Assembly: GCA_021784715.1 (NCBI GenBank)
Contig: JAJYHP010000046.1
Coordinates: forward strand, 1-19,479
DNA from: a bacterium
GTDB taxonomy: Bacteria; Eremiobacterota; Eremiobacteria; Baltobacterales; Baltobacteraceae
DNA: 19,479 nucleotides
Direction of reading: 5' to 3'
Below the pieces are notes generated by a model. The model did no database searches, had not been told where the DNA came from, and saw only the letters and a list, made by a program, of their open reading frames with translations. Shown here in pieces: positions 6,129 through 12,787 of the stretch; positions within the stretch are counted from its first letter, which is position 1; every line of letters starts with the position of its first letter. The translations under genes and the position numbers were made by a program.

Positions 6129-8475
6129 CGACGGCGCGCGTATCGGCGAAGGGCGCGTCGTCGGCACGGCGCTGCCCCGCGTCGATGGATACGCAAAGGT
6201 AACCGGAGCCGCGCTCTTCGCCGACGATATGGCGTTTCCGCGCATGCTCTTCGGACGGCTGCTTCGCAGCCCGCACGCGCACGCGCGCATTCTTTCCATC
6301 GACTACGAAAAGGCGCTCCGCCTTCCCGGCGTCGTCGCGATCGCAACCGGGCACGATCTCCCGGTGCGCTACGGCATTCTGCCCTCGACGCAGGACGAAA
6401 CGGTCTTTGCAATCGAGAAGGTCCGCTACGTCGGCGAACCGGTCGCCGGAATCGTCGCCGAAGACGAGCGCACCGCACAACGGGCCGCCGCGCTTATCGA
6501 GGTTCGTTACGAAGCGCTTCCTTCGGTGATGTCGATCGACGATGCCCTGCGCGATATCGCCGAGGCCGGCGAGAAGATTCATCCCGAGTCGCGCAAGAGC
6601 AATAACGTCCACAAGGACGTTCACCTCACCTTCGGCGATATCGAAGCCGGATTCGCCGATGCCGATCGCGTTTTCGACGATGAGTATTTTTTCGAAGGCA
6701 ACACGCACGCGGCGTTGGAGGAGCATTCGGCGGTCGCGATATGCGGCGCCGATGGAAAATTGACGCTCTGGTCCTCGACGCAGACCCCGCATTACTTGCA
6801 CCGCGTCGCCGCCGCGGTGCTCGAAATGCCGGCGAGCCGGATTCGCATCGTCGCGCCGCCGATCGGCGGTGGTTTCGGCGGAAAAACCGAGCCGGTCGCC
6901 CACGAACTCGCCGCCGCATATTTCGCGCGCGCGACGGGGCGCCCGGTGAAGTTTACGCTCACGCGCGAAGAGGTGTTTTACACCCATCGCGGGCGCCATC
7001 CGGTGCGCATCCACCTGCAAACCGGCGTGAAGAACGACGGCACGATTACCGCCTGCCGCCTGCAGACCTGGCTCGACGGCGGAGCCTTCGGCTCCTACGG
7101 CGTGGCGACCACCTACTACACCGGCGCGCTCCTCCCGGTGACGTACAAGATGGGAGCGTACGCATTCGACGGCTGTCGTGCGTACACCAATAAGCCGCCC
7201 TGCGGACCGAAACGCGGGCACGGAACGACGCAGCCGCGTTACGCCTTCGAATCGCAACTCGACGATATCGCGAACGCGCTCGGCCTCGATGCGGGAGTCT
7301 ATCGCGCGGCGATCGCCGTCGATCCCTATTCGCGCACGATCAATCATCTGCGCGTAACGAGTTGCGGCATTCGCGAGGCTTTGAGTGCCGTCTCCGAACG
7401 GACCGATTACGGTGCGAAGCATGGGAAACTCGCGCCGGGGCGCGGGATCGGCCTCGCCGCGAGCGCGTATCTCTGCGGCGCGGGGCTGCCGATCTATTGG
7501 AACCCGATGCCGCACTCCGGCGCGGTCGTGAAGGTCGATCGCGGCGGCGGTGTCACGGTCTTCTGCGGTACGAGCGACTGCGGGCAAGGTTCGCAAAATA
7601 TGCTCGCGGCGATCGTCGCCGAAACGCTCGGCGTCGAGATTCTCGACGTGAGCGTCTGCGCCGGCGATACCGATCTCACGCCGGTCGATCTCGGCTCCTA
7701 TTCCAGCCGCGTCACCTTTATGGCCGGAAATGCGGCGCGCAGCGCCGCACTCGAGGTTCGCGAACGGATCGCCGCAGCGGCGAGCGAAGAACTCGGGATC
7801 GCTCCGGAGCGCTGCGCGTTTGCGAGCGGTCGCATCTTCGACCGCGAAGAACCCGATCGCGCGCTCGCATTCGTCGATGCGGCGCGCGCCGCCGAGGCGC
7901 GCTGCGGAACGCTCGTCGGCGTCGGTTCGTACACGCCGCCCGCCGATCTTCATGGCGATTTCAAAGGCTCGGGGGTCGGCCCGTCGCCGGCGTATTCGTA
8001 TAGCGCGTGCGTCGCCGAAGTGGAGGTCGATTTCGAGACCGGTGAAGTTCGCGTCGACCGCATCGTCTTAGCGCACGACTGCGGGCGCGCGCTCAATCCT
8101 TCGATCGTCGAAGGGCAGATCGAAGGGAGCGCCTATATGGGGATGGGCGAAGCGCTCATGGAAGAATCGGCGTTCCGCGACGATCTCCACCGCATTCCCA
8201 ATCTTCTCGATTACAAGACGCCGACAATGCTCGATACGCCGCGCATCGAAGCGATCGTCATCGAGACCGAAGAACTCGAAGGCCCGTACGGTGCGAAAGA
8301 GGCCGGCGAAGGCCCGCTCAATCCGGTCATTCCCGCGATCGCCAACGCGGTTGCCGATGCGATCGGCGCGCGCATTTTCGCCACGCCGATCGTGCCCGAG
8401 CGCGTGCTGCAGGCGCTCGACGGCACGACCGGGCCGCTCCGCCTGCGCGCTCCCGTCGCGGCGAAAACGGCGTAA
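6121..8475 (+). CDS. hcrA: Molybdopterin-binding large subunit of an Hcr-type enzyme
   Basis: A 784-residue catalytic subunit of the xanthine-dehydrogenase family. Visible elements in order are: an N-terminal aldehyde-oxidase-type a/b hammerhead (VDGYAKVTGAALFADD, about residues 21-36), PPIGGGFGGKTEP (246-258), CGPKRGHGTTQPR (361-373), the Mo-pterin loop FCGTSDCGQGSQ (481-492) and GAKEAGEGPLNPV (724-736), whose E730 is the expected catalytic glutamate. The GLAASAYLCGAGLPIYWN region (444-461) resembles 4-hydroxybenzoyl-CoA reductase alpha subunits. There is no AYRCSFR-type CO dehydrogenase loop. If the enzyme is Hcr, it reductively removes the para-hydroxyl of 4-hydroxybenzoyl-CoA to give benzoyl-CoA with low-potential electrons. 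Related substrates cannot be excluded. Translation is probably coupled to the small subunit (8-base overlap). Confidence 0.88.
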   Translation: MGNDGARIGEGRVVGTALPRVDGYAKVTGAALFADDMAFPRMLFGRLLRSPHAHARILSIDYEKALRLPGVVAIATGHDLPVRYGILPSTQDETVFAIEKVRYVGEPVAGIVAEDERTAQRAAALIEVRYEALPSVMSIDDALRDIAEAGEKIHPESRKSNNVHKDVHLTFGDIEAGFADADRVFDDEYFFEGNTHAALEEHSAVAICGADGKLTLWSSTQTPHYLHRVAAAVLEMPASRIRIVAPPIGGGFGGKTEPVAHELAAAYFARATGRPVKFTLTREEVFYTHRGRHPVRIHLQTGVKNDGTITACRLQTWLDGGAFGSYGVATTYYTGALLPVTYKMGAYAFDGCRAYTNKPPCGPKRGHGTTQPRYAFESQLDDIANALGLDAGVYRAAIAVDPYSRTINHLRVTSCGIREALSAVSERTDYGAKHGKLAPGRGIGLAASAYLCGAGLPIYWNPMPHSGAVVKVDRGGGVTVFCGTSDCGQGSQNMLAAIVAETLGVEILDVSVCAGDTDLTPVDLGSYSSRVTFMAGNAARSAALEVRERIAAAASEELGIAPERCAFASGRIFDREEPDRALAFVDAARAAEARCGTLVGVGSYTPPADLHGDFKGSGVGPSPAYSYSACVAEVEVDFETGEVRVDRIVLAHDCGRALNPSIVEGQIEGSAYMGMGEALMEESAFRDDLHRIPNLLDYKTPTMLDTPRIEAIVIETEELEGPYGAKEAGEGPLNPVIPAIANAVADAIGARIFATPIVPERVLQALDGTTGPLRLRAPVAAKTA

Positions 8476-8487
8476 GGAGAGCTCCGC

Positions 8488-9483
8488 ATGCTGCGCTTAC
8501 CCGCATTTGAATTCCGGCCCGCGCGCTCGGTGGAAGATGCCGCCGCGCTACTCTCGGAGTATGGGAACGACGCGCTTCCCGTCGCCGGCGGAACCGATCT
8601 CTACGCCAACATGAAACTCGGGCTCTTCACGCCGCGCGTCGTGGTCGGGCTCCGTTCGATCGCCGAGTTGCGCCGCATCCACTTCGATCCCGCGCATGGC
8701 CTGCGCCTCGGCGCGCTCTGCTCGCTCGATAGCATCGCGCGCGATCCAGCAGTCTCGCTGCATTACCCCGCACTCGCAACCGCCGCCGCCCTGGTCGGAA
8801 CGCCGGAGATTCGGAACATGGGCACCATCGGCGGAAACCTCTGCCTGGAGACACGTTGCACCTACTACAACCAAAGCGCCGAGTGGCGCAAGGCGCTCGG
8901 GTATTGCCTGAAACGCGACGGCGATATCTGCCGCGTCGCGCTGCATAGCCCCACCTGTAAAGCGATCAACGCATCGGATACCGCAGCGGTCATGCAGGCC
9001 TACGACGCGCGCATCTCGCTCGTCGGCCCGCACGGCGCCCGCAGCGTCGCCGCGCGCGATTTCTTCCAGAACGACGGCGCGCGTGCGACCGTTCGCCGAA
9101 GCGATGAAATTCTTACTGAGATCCAGCTGCCGCCGCCGGGGCGCGGCGCGCGCAGCAGTTACCGCAAACTCCGGCTCCGCAACGCGTTCGACTTTCCGCT
9201 GCTCGGCGTCGCGGTCGCGGTGGCGACCGACGAGGCGGGCACCTGCACGCAGGCACGCATCCTCCTCAATGCCGTCGGCTCCGCGCCGATCGAGGTCGAG
9301 GCGGCGGGGGCGCTGCTGCTCGGCAGCCGCTTTGCCGCGGAGACGCTCGCCGATGCCGCCGAGGAGGTCTTCCGGGCCGGAAAACCGCTCGAGAATGCCA
9401 ACGCGAGCCTTCTCTACCGCAAACGGATGCTTCGGGTCCTCGCCCAGCGCGCTCTGGAGGATGTCGCCGCCCCCTTGCGCTGA
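8488..9483 (+). CDS. hcrB: FAD subunit with the extra [4Fe-4S] insertion (HcrB type)
   Basis: A 331-residue FAD-binding subunit of the xanthine-dehydrogenase family. FAD motifs are PVAGGTDLYANM (31-42) and MGTIGGNLCLE (111-121). Directly after the second comes an insertion with four cysteines, C124, C140, C148 and C157, spaced C-X15-C-X7-C-X8-C. This is the spacing known for the additional [4Fe-4S] cluster of Thauera 4-hydroxybenzoyl-CoA reductase beta subunit (C122, C138, C146, C155), and flanking text such as RCTYYNQSAEWRKA also fits that family. Ordinary xanthine and CO dehydrogenase FAD subunits lack it. The cluster helps pass low-potential electrons from ferredoxin to FAD in a reductive enzyme. 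ATG at 8488 follows AAGGAGAG, 12 bases behind the large subunit. Confidence 0.92.
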   Translation: MLRLPAFEFRPARSVEDAAALLSEYGNDALPVAGGTDLYANMKLGLFTPRVVVGLRSIAELRRIHFDPAHGLRLGALCSLDSIARDPAVSLHYPALATAAALVGTPEIRNMGTIGGNLCLETRCTYYNQSAEWRKALGYCLKRDGDICRVALHSPTCKAINASDTAAVMQAYDARISLVGPHGARSVAARDFFQNDGARATVRRSDEILTEIQLPPPGRGARSSYRKLRLRNAFDFPLLGVAVAVATDEAGTCTQARILLNAVGSAPIEVEAAGALLLGSRFAAETLADAAEEVFRAGKPLENANASLLYRKRMLRVLAQRALEDVAAPLR

Positions 9484-9504
9484 ATGAATCGACGGTGTTA
9501 CACT
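9475..9504 (+). promoter_or_regulatory. Promoter candidate for the Lrp-kdd-kamA operon
   Basis: TTGCGC (9475-9480) and TACACT (9499-9504) are separated by 18 bases. TACACT is preceded by TG-T, giving the extended -10 TGTTACACT. Transcription would begin near 9511, at the first base of the inner palindrome and about 28 bases before the ATG. The -35 lies within the last codons of the FAD-subunit gene. The elements are seen in the sequence; activity is inferred. Confidence 0.4.
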
Positions 9505-9536
9505 GCTTGGGCCGAATAATGTTCGGCAAACCAAGC
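9505..9536. promoter_or_regulatory. Two-armed inverted repeat before the Lrp gene (operator candidate)
   Basis: Inner arms GCCGAA (9511-9516) and TTCGGC (9522-9527) flank TAATG. Outer arms GCTTGG (9505-9510) and CCAAGC (9531-9536) pair around them, with a 3-base bulge (AAA) on the right. All 12 base pairs are perfect. The repeat begins just after a -10-like element and ends two bases before the ATG of the Lrp/AsnC gene. Such regulators commonly bind palindromes in their own promoters. There is no T-run after it, so an intrinsic terminator for the preceding operon is less likely. As RNA it could also form a hairpin next to the start codon. Confidence 0.5.
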
Positions 9537-9538
9537 AT

Positions 9539-10021
9539 ATGACCGTATCTCTTTCAATCGCCCAGAGCGAACTCGACGAGCTCGACGCCCGTCTCCTCGA
9601 CGCCCTCCAGGGCAACGCCCGCTCGACCTATGCCGAGCTGGGTGCACTGGTGGGTTTGAGTGCGCCCGCAGCGCACGAGCGCGTGAAGCGCTTGGAGGCG
9701 CGCGGCTTCGTGCGCCGCTACGCCGCGCAGCTCGATGCGAAGCGCATCGGCCTCGGTTTGATCGCCTTCATCAGCTGCTACACCACGCAAGATTGCGATT
9801 ACGCGGCGTTCACCGAGGCGCTCGGCGCGATTCCGGAGATCGTGGAAGTGCATAGCGTTGCGGGCGAAGAGTCGTTTCTTTGCAAAGTGATGACGCGCTC
9901 GACCGACCATCTCGACGATCTGCTGACGCGTTTGAAAACCATGCGCGGCATGGCACGCACGCGCACGACGATCGTGCTCTCAACCCCATTCGAACGCGGA
10001 GGCATCTCGCTCTTACCATGA
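9539..10021 (+). CDS. Lrp/AsnC-family transcriptional regulator
   Basis: A 160-residue protein of standard Lrp size. A winged helix-turn-helix covers about residues 13-62 (DELDARLLDALQGNARSTYA, then LGALVGLSAPAAHERVKRLE). The C-terminal ligand-binding RAM domain follows from about residue 70 (LGLIAFISCYTTQDCDYAAF, ending MARTRTTIVLS). Such proteins respond to amino acids or related compounds and often control adjacent metabolic genes. Its stop overlaps the kdd start (ATGA), and kamA follows, so lysine or a lysine-derived amino acid is a sensible effector guess. There is no Shine-Dalgarno sequence before ATG 9539; the start sits just behind a large inverted repeat. Confidence 0.93.
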   Translation: MTVSLSIAQSELDELDARLLDALQGNARSTYAELGALVGLSAPAAHERVKRLEARGFVRRYAAQLDAKRIGLGLIAFISCYTTQDCDYAAFTEALGAIPEIVEVHSVAGEESFLCKVMTRSTDHLDDLLTRLKTMRGMARTRTTIVLSTPFERGGISLLP

Positions 10022-11079
10022 CGACAACCGTCGAAACATCGCTCCATCCCCTCGGCACGCATCGCGTGCTCGAACCCGCCGGCGCCATGCCGCAGAGCGC
10101 GCTGCGTCTCGATAATACGCCGGTCGCCCGCGCGAACGAAATTCTCTGCGAGGTGGAAGTCCTCAATATCGATTCGGCATCGTTCAAACAGATCGCCGAC
10201 GCCGAAGGGGGCGACGAAGCGCGCATCGGCGCGCACGTTGCGAATATCGTCGCGACGCGCGGCAAACAGCACAACCCCGTCACCGGGAGCGGGGGCATGT
10301 TCATCGGGCGCGTCGCCGCGATCGGCGAGCGGCTCCGCGACCGCATTGCATTGAAGGTCGGCGACCGAATCGCATCGCTCGTCTCGCTCACGCTCACCCC
10401 GCTGCACGTTCGCCGCATCACGCGCGTCTGCACGAAGACGGGGCGCATCTGGATCGAAGGTAGCGCGATTCTGTTCGAGCGAAGCCTATGGTCGAAGCTT
10501 CCCGAGGATATCGATGAGAACGTCGCCCTCGCGGTGCTCGACGTCGCGGGCGCGCCGGCGCAAGTCGCCCGGCTCTGCAAACCGGGGCAGAACGTCGTCG
10601 TCATCGGTGCCGACGGCAAGAGCGGCATGCTTTCGTGCGCGCACGCCAAACGCGCAGTCGGAGCGAACGGGTGCGTGATCGGCATCGCACCGAGTGCGGA
10701 GACCGAAGCGGCGCAGCTGCTGCGGCGCGAGGGATACGTCGATGCGTTCATCGTCGCCGACGCACGCGATACGCTCGGCGTGAGCGAACGGGTGGAAGCG
10801 CTGCTTCCCGAACTCGCCGACGTCGTGATCAATTGCGTGAACGTTCCCGGCACCGAGCTCGCGTCGATCCTCTCGACGAAGGACGACGGGACCCTCTATT
10901 TCTTCTCGATGTCGACATCGTTCACCGCGGCGGCGCTCGGCGCCGAAGGTGCGGCGAAAGATATCACAATGATCGTCGGCAACGGGTACGCCCGGAACCA
11001 CGCCGAGATCGCGTTGCAGACGCTTCGCGATTTTCCGGCGATCCATTCCTACTTCAACGCGAAATACGCGCGTTCGTAA
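10018..11079 (+). CDS. kdd: L-erythro-3,5-diaminohexanoate dehydrogenase (Kdd)
   Basis: A 353-residue NAD(P)-dependent dehydrogenase of the Kdd family, distantly related to zinc-type alcohol dehydrogenases. The family-like string HNPVTGSGGMFIGRV spans residues 85-99. The nucleotide-binding fold starts at VVVIGADGKSGMLSCAHA (193-210). Kdd oxidatively deaminates 3,5-diaminohexanoate to 5-amino-3-oxohexanoate in lysine fermentation. I place the start at ATG 10018, which overlaps the Lrp stop (ATGA); the open frame upstream to 9880 lies inside the Lrp gene and lacks family sequence. GGAGG is about 15 bases upstream, somewhat far, so coupling to Lrp translation is likely. kamA follows after 28 bases. 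Lysine 5,6-aminomutase, which makes the classical Kdd substrate, is not in the window. Confidence 0.85.
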   Translation: MTTTVETSLHPLGTHRVLEPAGAMPQSALRLDNTPVARANEILCEVEVLNIDSASFKQIADAEGGDEARIGAHVANIVATRGKQHNPVTGSGGMFIGRVAAIGERLRDRIALKVGDRIASLVSLTLTPLHVRRITRVCTKTGRIWIEGSAILFERSLWSKLPEDIDENVALAVLDVAGAPAQVARLCKPGQNVVVIGADGKSGMLSCAHAKRAVGANGCVIGIAPSAETEAAQLLRREGYVDAFIVADARDTLGVSERVEALLPELADVVINCVNVPGTELASILSTKDDGTLYFFSMSTSFTAAALGAEGAAKDITMIVGNGYARNHAEIALQTLRDFPAIHSYFNAKYARS

Positions 11080-11107
11080 ATCCACCCATCTATCGGAGGC
11101 AGCGACC

Positions 11108-12481
11108 ATGAGCGAGATCGTCCATAAAAAGCCGGCGGCGGCAGAATCGCAATTTGCGTATAAAAATCTCAAGCAAGGCGAATTTTGGCGCCACGTGCCC
11201 GCGTATCGCGAGGTCGACGAAGCGACCTTCCTCGACCATCTCTGGCAACAGAAACATTCGATCAAAACGCCCGAAGAGTTGGTCGGAACCATTCGCGACC
11301 TGGCGCCACCGGAGTTCGTCGCCGATATCGAAGCGGGCTTCGCCCACGCGCCGATGGCCGTGCGCGTCTCGCCCTACGCGCTCTCGCTCATCGATTGGAA
11401 CGACCCGCACAACGATCCGATCCGTCGGCAATTCATTCCGATGGCGAGTTCGTTGCTTCCCGATCACCCGCGCCTGACGCTCGATTCGCTGCACGAACAA
11501 GACGATTCTCCGGTGCCGGGGCTCGTGCACCGCTACACCGATAAGGCGCTCTTCCTGCCGCTCAACGTCTGCCCGGTCTATTGCCGATTCTGCACGCGCA
11601 GCTACGCGATCGGCCCCGATACCGAGGAAGTGGATAAAGTCTCGCTCGCCAAGACGCCCGCGCAGTGGCAGCAAGCCTTTCAATACATCAGCGAGCGCCC
11701 GGAGCTCGAGGATATCGTGATCTCCGGCGGCGACACCTATCAATTGCCGCCGAAGAACATCGAACTCATCGGCAACGCACTGCTCGATATCCCGCACGTG
11801 CGCCGCATGCGCTTCGCCACCAAAGGCCCGGCGATCATGCCGATGAAGATCATCACGCATACCGAGTGGCTCGATGCGATCACCGCCATCGTCGAACGCG
11901 GCCGCAAGCTCGGCAAAGACGTCGTCTTGCACACGCACTTCAACGCACCCGAAGAGATTACGTGGATCACGCAAAAGGCGATGGGCATGCTCTTCGAACG
12001 CGGGATCTTCACCCGCAACCAGTCGGTGCTGATCCGCGGCGTCAACGATACCCCCGAACGTATGGCGATGCTCGTCAAGCGGCTCGGACACGTCAACGTG
12101 CATCCGTATTACGTCTACATGCACGATATGGTGAAGGGCGTCGAAGAGCTTCGCACGACCATTCAGACGGCGACCGAGACCGAGAAGTTCGTGCGCGGCA
12201 GCACCGCCGGCTTCAATACGCCGACCTTCGTTTGCGACGCACCGGGCGGCGGCGGGAAACGCGACGTTCATTCCTACGAGTATTACGATCGCGAGAACGG
12301 GATCGCCGTCTATGCGGCTCCGAGCGTCAAGCCGGGCAAGGCGTTTCTCTACTTCGATCCGATCGACAAACTCTCGCCCGACGCGCAAGCGCGATGGATC
12401 GTACCGGAGCTCCAGGAGCAGATGATCGCCGAAGCGCTCCGAAAGGCCGGCGCCGCAAGCGAACAGCTCGTCCTTGCGTAA
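11108..12481 (+). CDS. kamA: Lysine 2,3-aminomutase (KamA-like radical SAM enzyme)
   Basis: A 457-residue PLP- and SAM-dependent aminomutase, somewhat longer than the classical ~416. The cluster cysteines are C155, C159 and C162 (CPVYCRFCTR). R164 matches the residue contacting the substrate carboxylate. SGGD (206-209) is the SAM motif, and K384 in DAPGGGGK is the PLP lysine. The two aspartates that hold the lysine side-chain amino group in the clostridial enzyme correspond to D340 and D377, with the same 37-residue spacing. Glutamate 2,3-aminomutase has other residues there, so lysine is the likely substrate and beta-lysine the product. About 17 residues are inserted between cluster and substrate aspartates, and the C-terminal extension is unusual. 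The start ATG has GGAGG 9 bases upstream. Confidence 0.9.
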   Translation: MSEIVHKKPAAAESQFAYKNLKQGEFWRHVPAYREVDEATFLDHLWQQKHSIKTPEELVGTIRDLAPPEFVADIEAGFAHAPMAVRVSPYALSLIDWNDPHNDPIRRQFIPMASSLLPDHPRLTLDSLHEQDDSPVPGLVHRYTDKALFLPLNVCPVYCRFCTRSYAIGPDTEEVDKVSLAKTPAQWQQAFQYISERPELEDIVISGGDTYQLPPKNIELIGNALLDIPHVRRMRFATKGPAIMPMKIITHTEWLDAITAIVERGRKLGKDVVLHTHFNAPEEITWITQKAMGMLFERGIFTRNQSVLIRGVNDTPERMAMLVKRLGHVNVHPYYVYMHDMVKGVEELRTTIQTATETEKFVRGSTAGFNTPTFVCDAPGGGGKRDVHSYEYYDRENGIAVYAAPSVKPGKAFLYFDPIDKLSPDAQARWIVPELQEQMIAEALRKAGAASEQLVLA

Positions 12482-12490
12482 AAGCGATCG

Positions 12491-12528
12491 CACGGAGGCG
12501 CGACACTTGTCGGTGACACGCCTCCGTG
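12491..12528. terminator. Long hairpin after kamA, overlapping the next promoter
   Basis: Perfect 10-bp arms CACGGAGGCG (12491-12500) and CGCCTCCGTG (12519-12528) enclose a second 5-bp stem, CGACA (12501-12505) with TGTCG (12508-12512). The structure begins 9 bases after the kamA stop and fits a transcription terminator or 3' stabiliser. It lacks a proper T-run (only TT follows), so intrinsic termination is uncertain. Its right part also contains promoter elements of the next operon, so it could double as an operator. Confidence 0.5.
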
Positions 12529-12535
12529 TTACAAT
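12507..12535 (+). promoter_or_regulatory. Promoter candidate of the second toxin-antitoxin operon
   Basis: TTGTCG (12507-12512) and TACAAT (12530-12535) are 17 bases apart. The latter is preceded by TG-T, making an extended -10 (TGTTACAAT). Transcription would start near 12542, about three bases before the ATG at 12545. No Shine-Dalgarno sequence precedes that ATG, so the antitoxin message would be almost leaderless. This is the best-looking promoter in the window. Confidence 0.5.
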
Positions 12536-12544
12536 CGCGCAACG

Positions 12545-12787
12545 ATGGCGGATACCCTTACGATCAGGCTCGCCCCCAAGGACCGGGAGACACTCCAGGA
12601 GCTCGCCCGCGCTCGTGGCCTCGGTGTCAGCGCGCTCGTGCGCGATCTTGCAGAGGCCGAGGCACGCCGCGTGCGTCGGTCGGCAATACGAGCGGAGGGC
12701 GAGCGAATCGTCGCATACCTCGCCGAGCACCCCGAAGCACGTGAGGAAATTGAGTCCTACGGCATTCCCGCGGGAGAACCGCGCTGA
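12545..12787 (+). CDS. Ribbon-helix-helix antitoxin
   Basis: An 80-residue protein. The N-terminus has the CopG/MetJ-Arc ribbon-helix-helix pattern: a beta strand (TLTIRLAPKD), helix ETLQELARARG and helix SALVRDLAEAEARR. The acidic, charged C-terminus (VAYLAEHPEAREEIESYG) is suited to capping a toxin. Such proteins dimerise, bind operator DNA and neutralise their partner. The next gene encodes a MazF/PemK-like toxin and overlaps by 4 bases if it starts at CTG 12784. No ribosome site precedes the ATG, consistent with near-leaderless translation from the promoter just upstream. Confidence 0.82.
   Translation: MADTLTIRLAPKDRETLQELARARGLGVSALVRDLAEAEARRVRRSAIRAEGERIVAYLAEHPEAREEIESYGIPAGEPR

Noticed and set aside
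5555..6202. Plus-strand open frame beginning with ATG 5555 and ending at 6202
   Set aside because: It overlaps the [2Fe-2S] subunit gene in another frame and turns Arg-rich as soon as it enters it. The AAAGGAG upstream is 13 bases away, but there is no protein family signal.
5968..7953. A 661-codon open frame on the minus strand opposite the molybdenum large-subunit gene
   Set aside because: It is antisense to a gene with complete family motifs, its translation is Arg-, Asp- and Ala-rich without any domain, and it is a codon-bias shadow common in GC-rich DNA.
6121..8475. Aerobic CO dehydrogenase (CoxL)
   Set aside because: The diagnostic active-site cysteine loop AYRCSFR is absent; the equivalent area reads CGPKRGHGTT, and the FAD subunit has the Hcr-type cluster insertion.
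9511..9535. Intrinsic terminator for the Hcr-type operon
   Set aside because: The stem is good but no T-run follows and the ATG of the next gene comes two bases later, so an operator or leader structure fits better.
11090..12730. A 546-codon open frame on the minus strand opposite kamA
   Set aside because: kamA carries all catalytic motifs on the plus strand; the antisense translation looks like shadow sequence and spans the hairpin and the next promoter.
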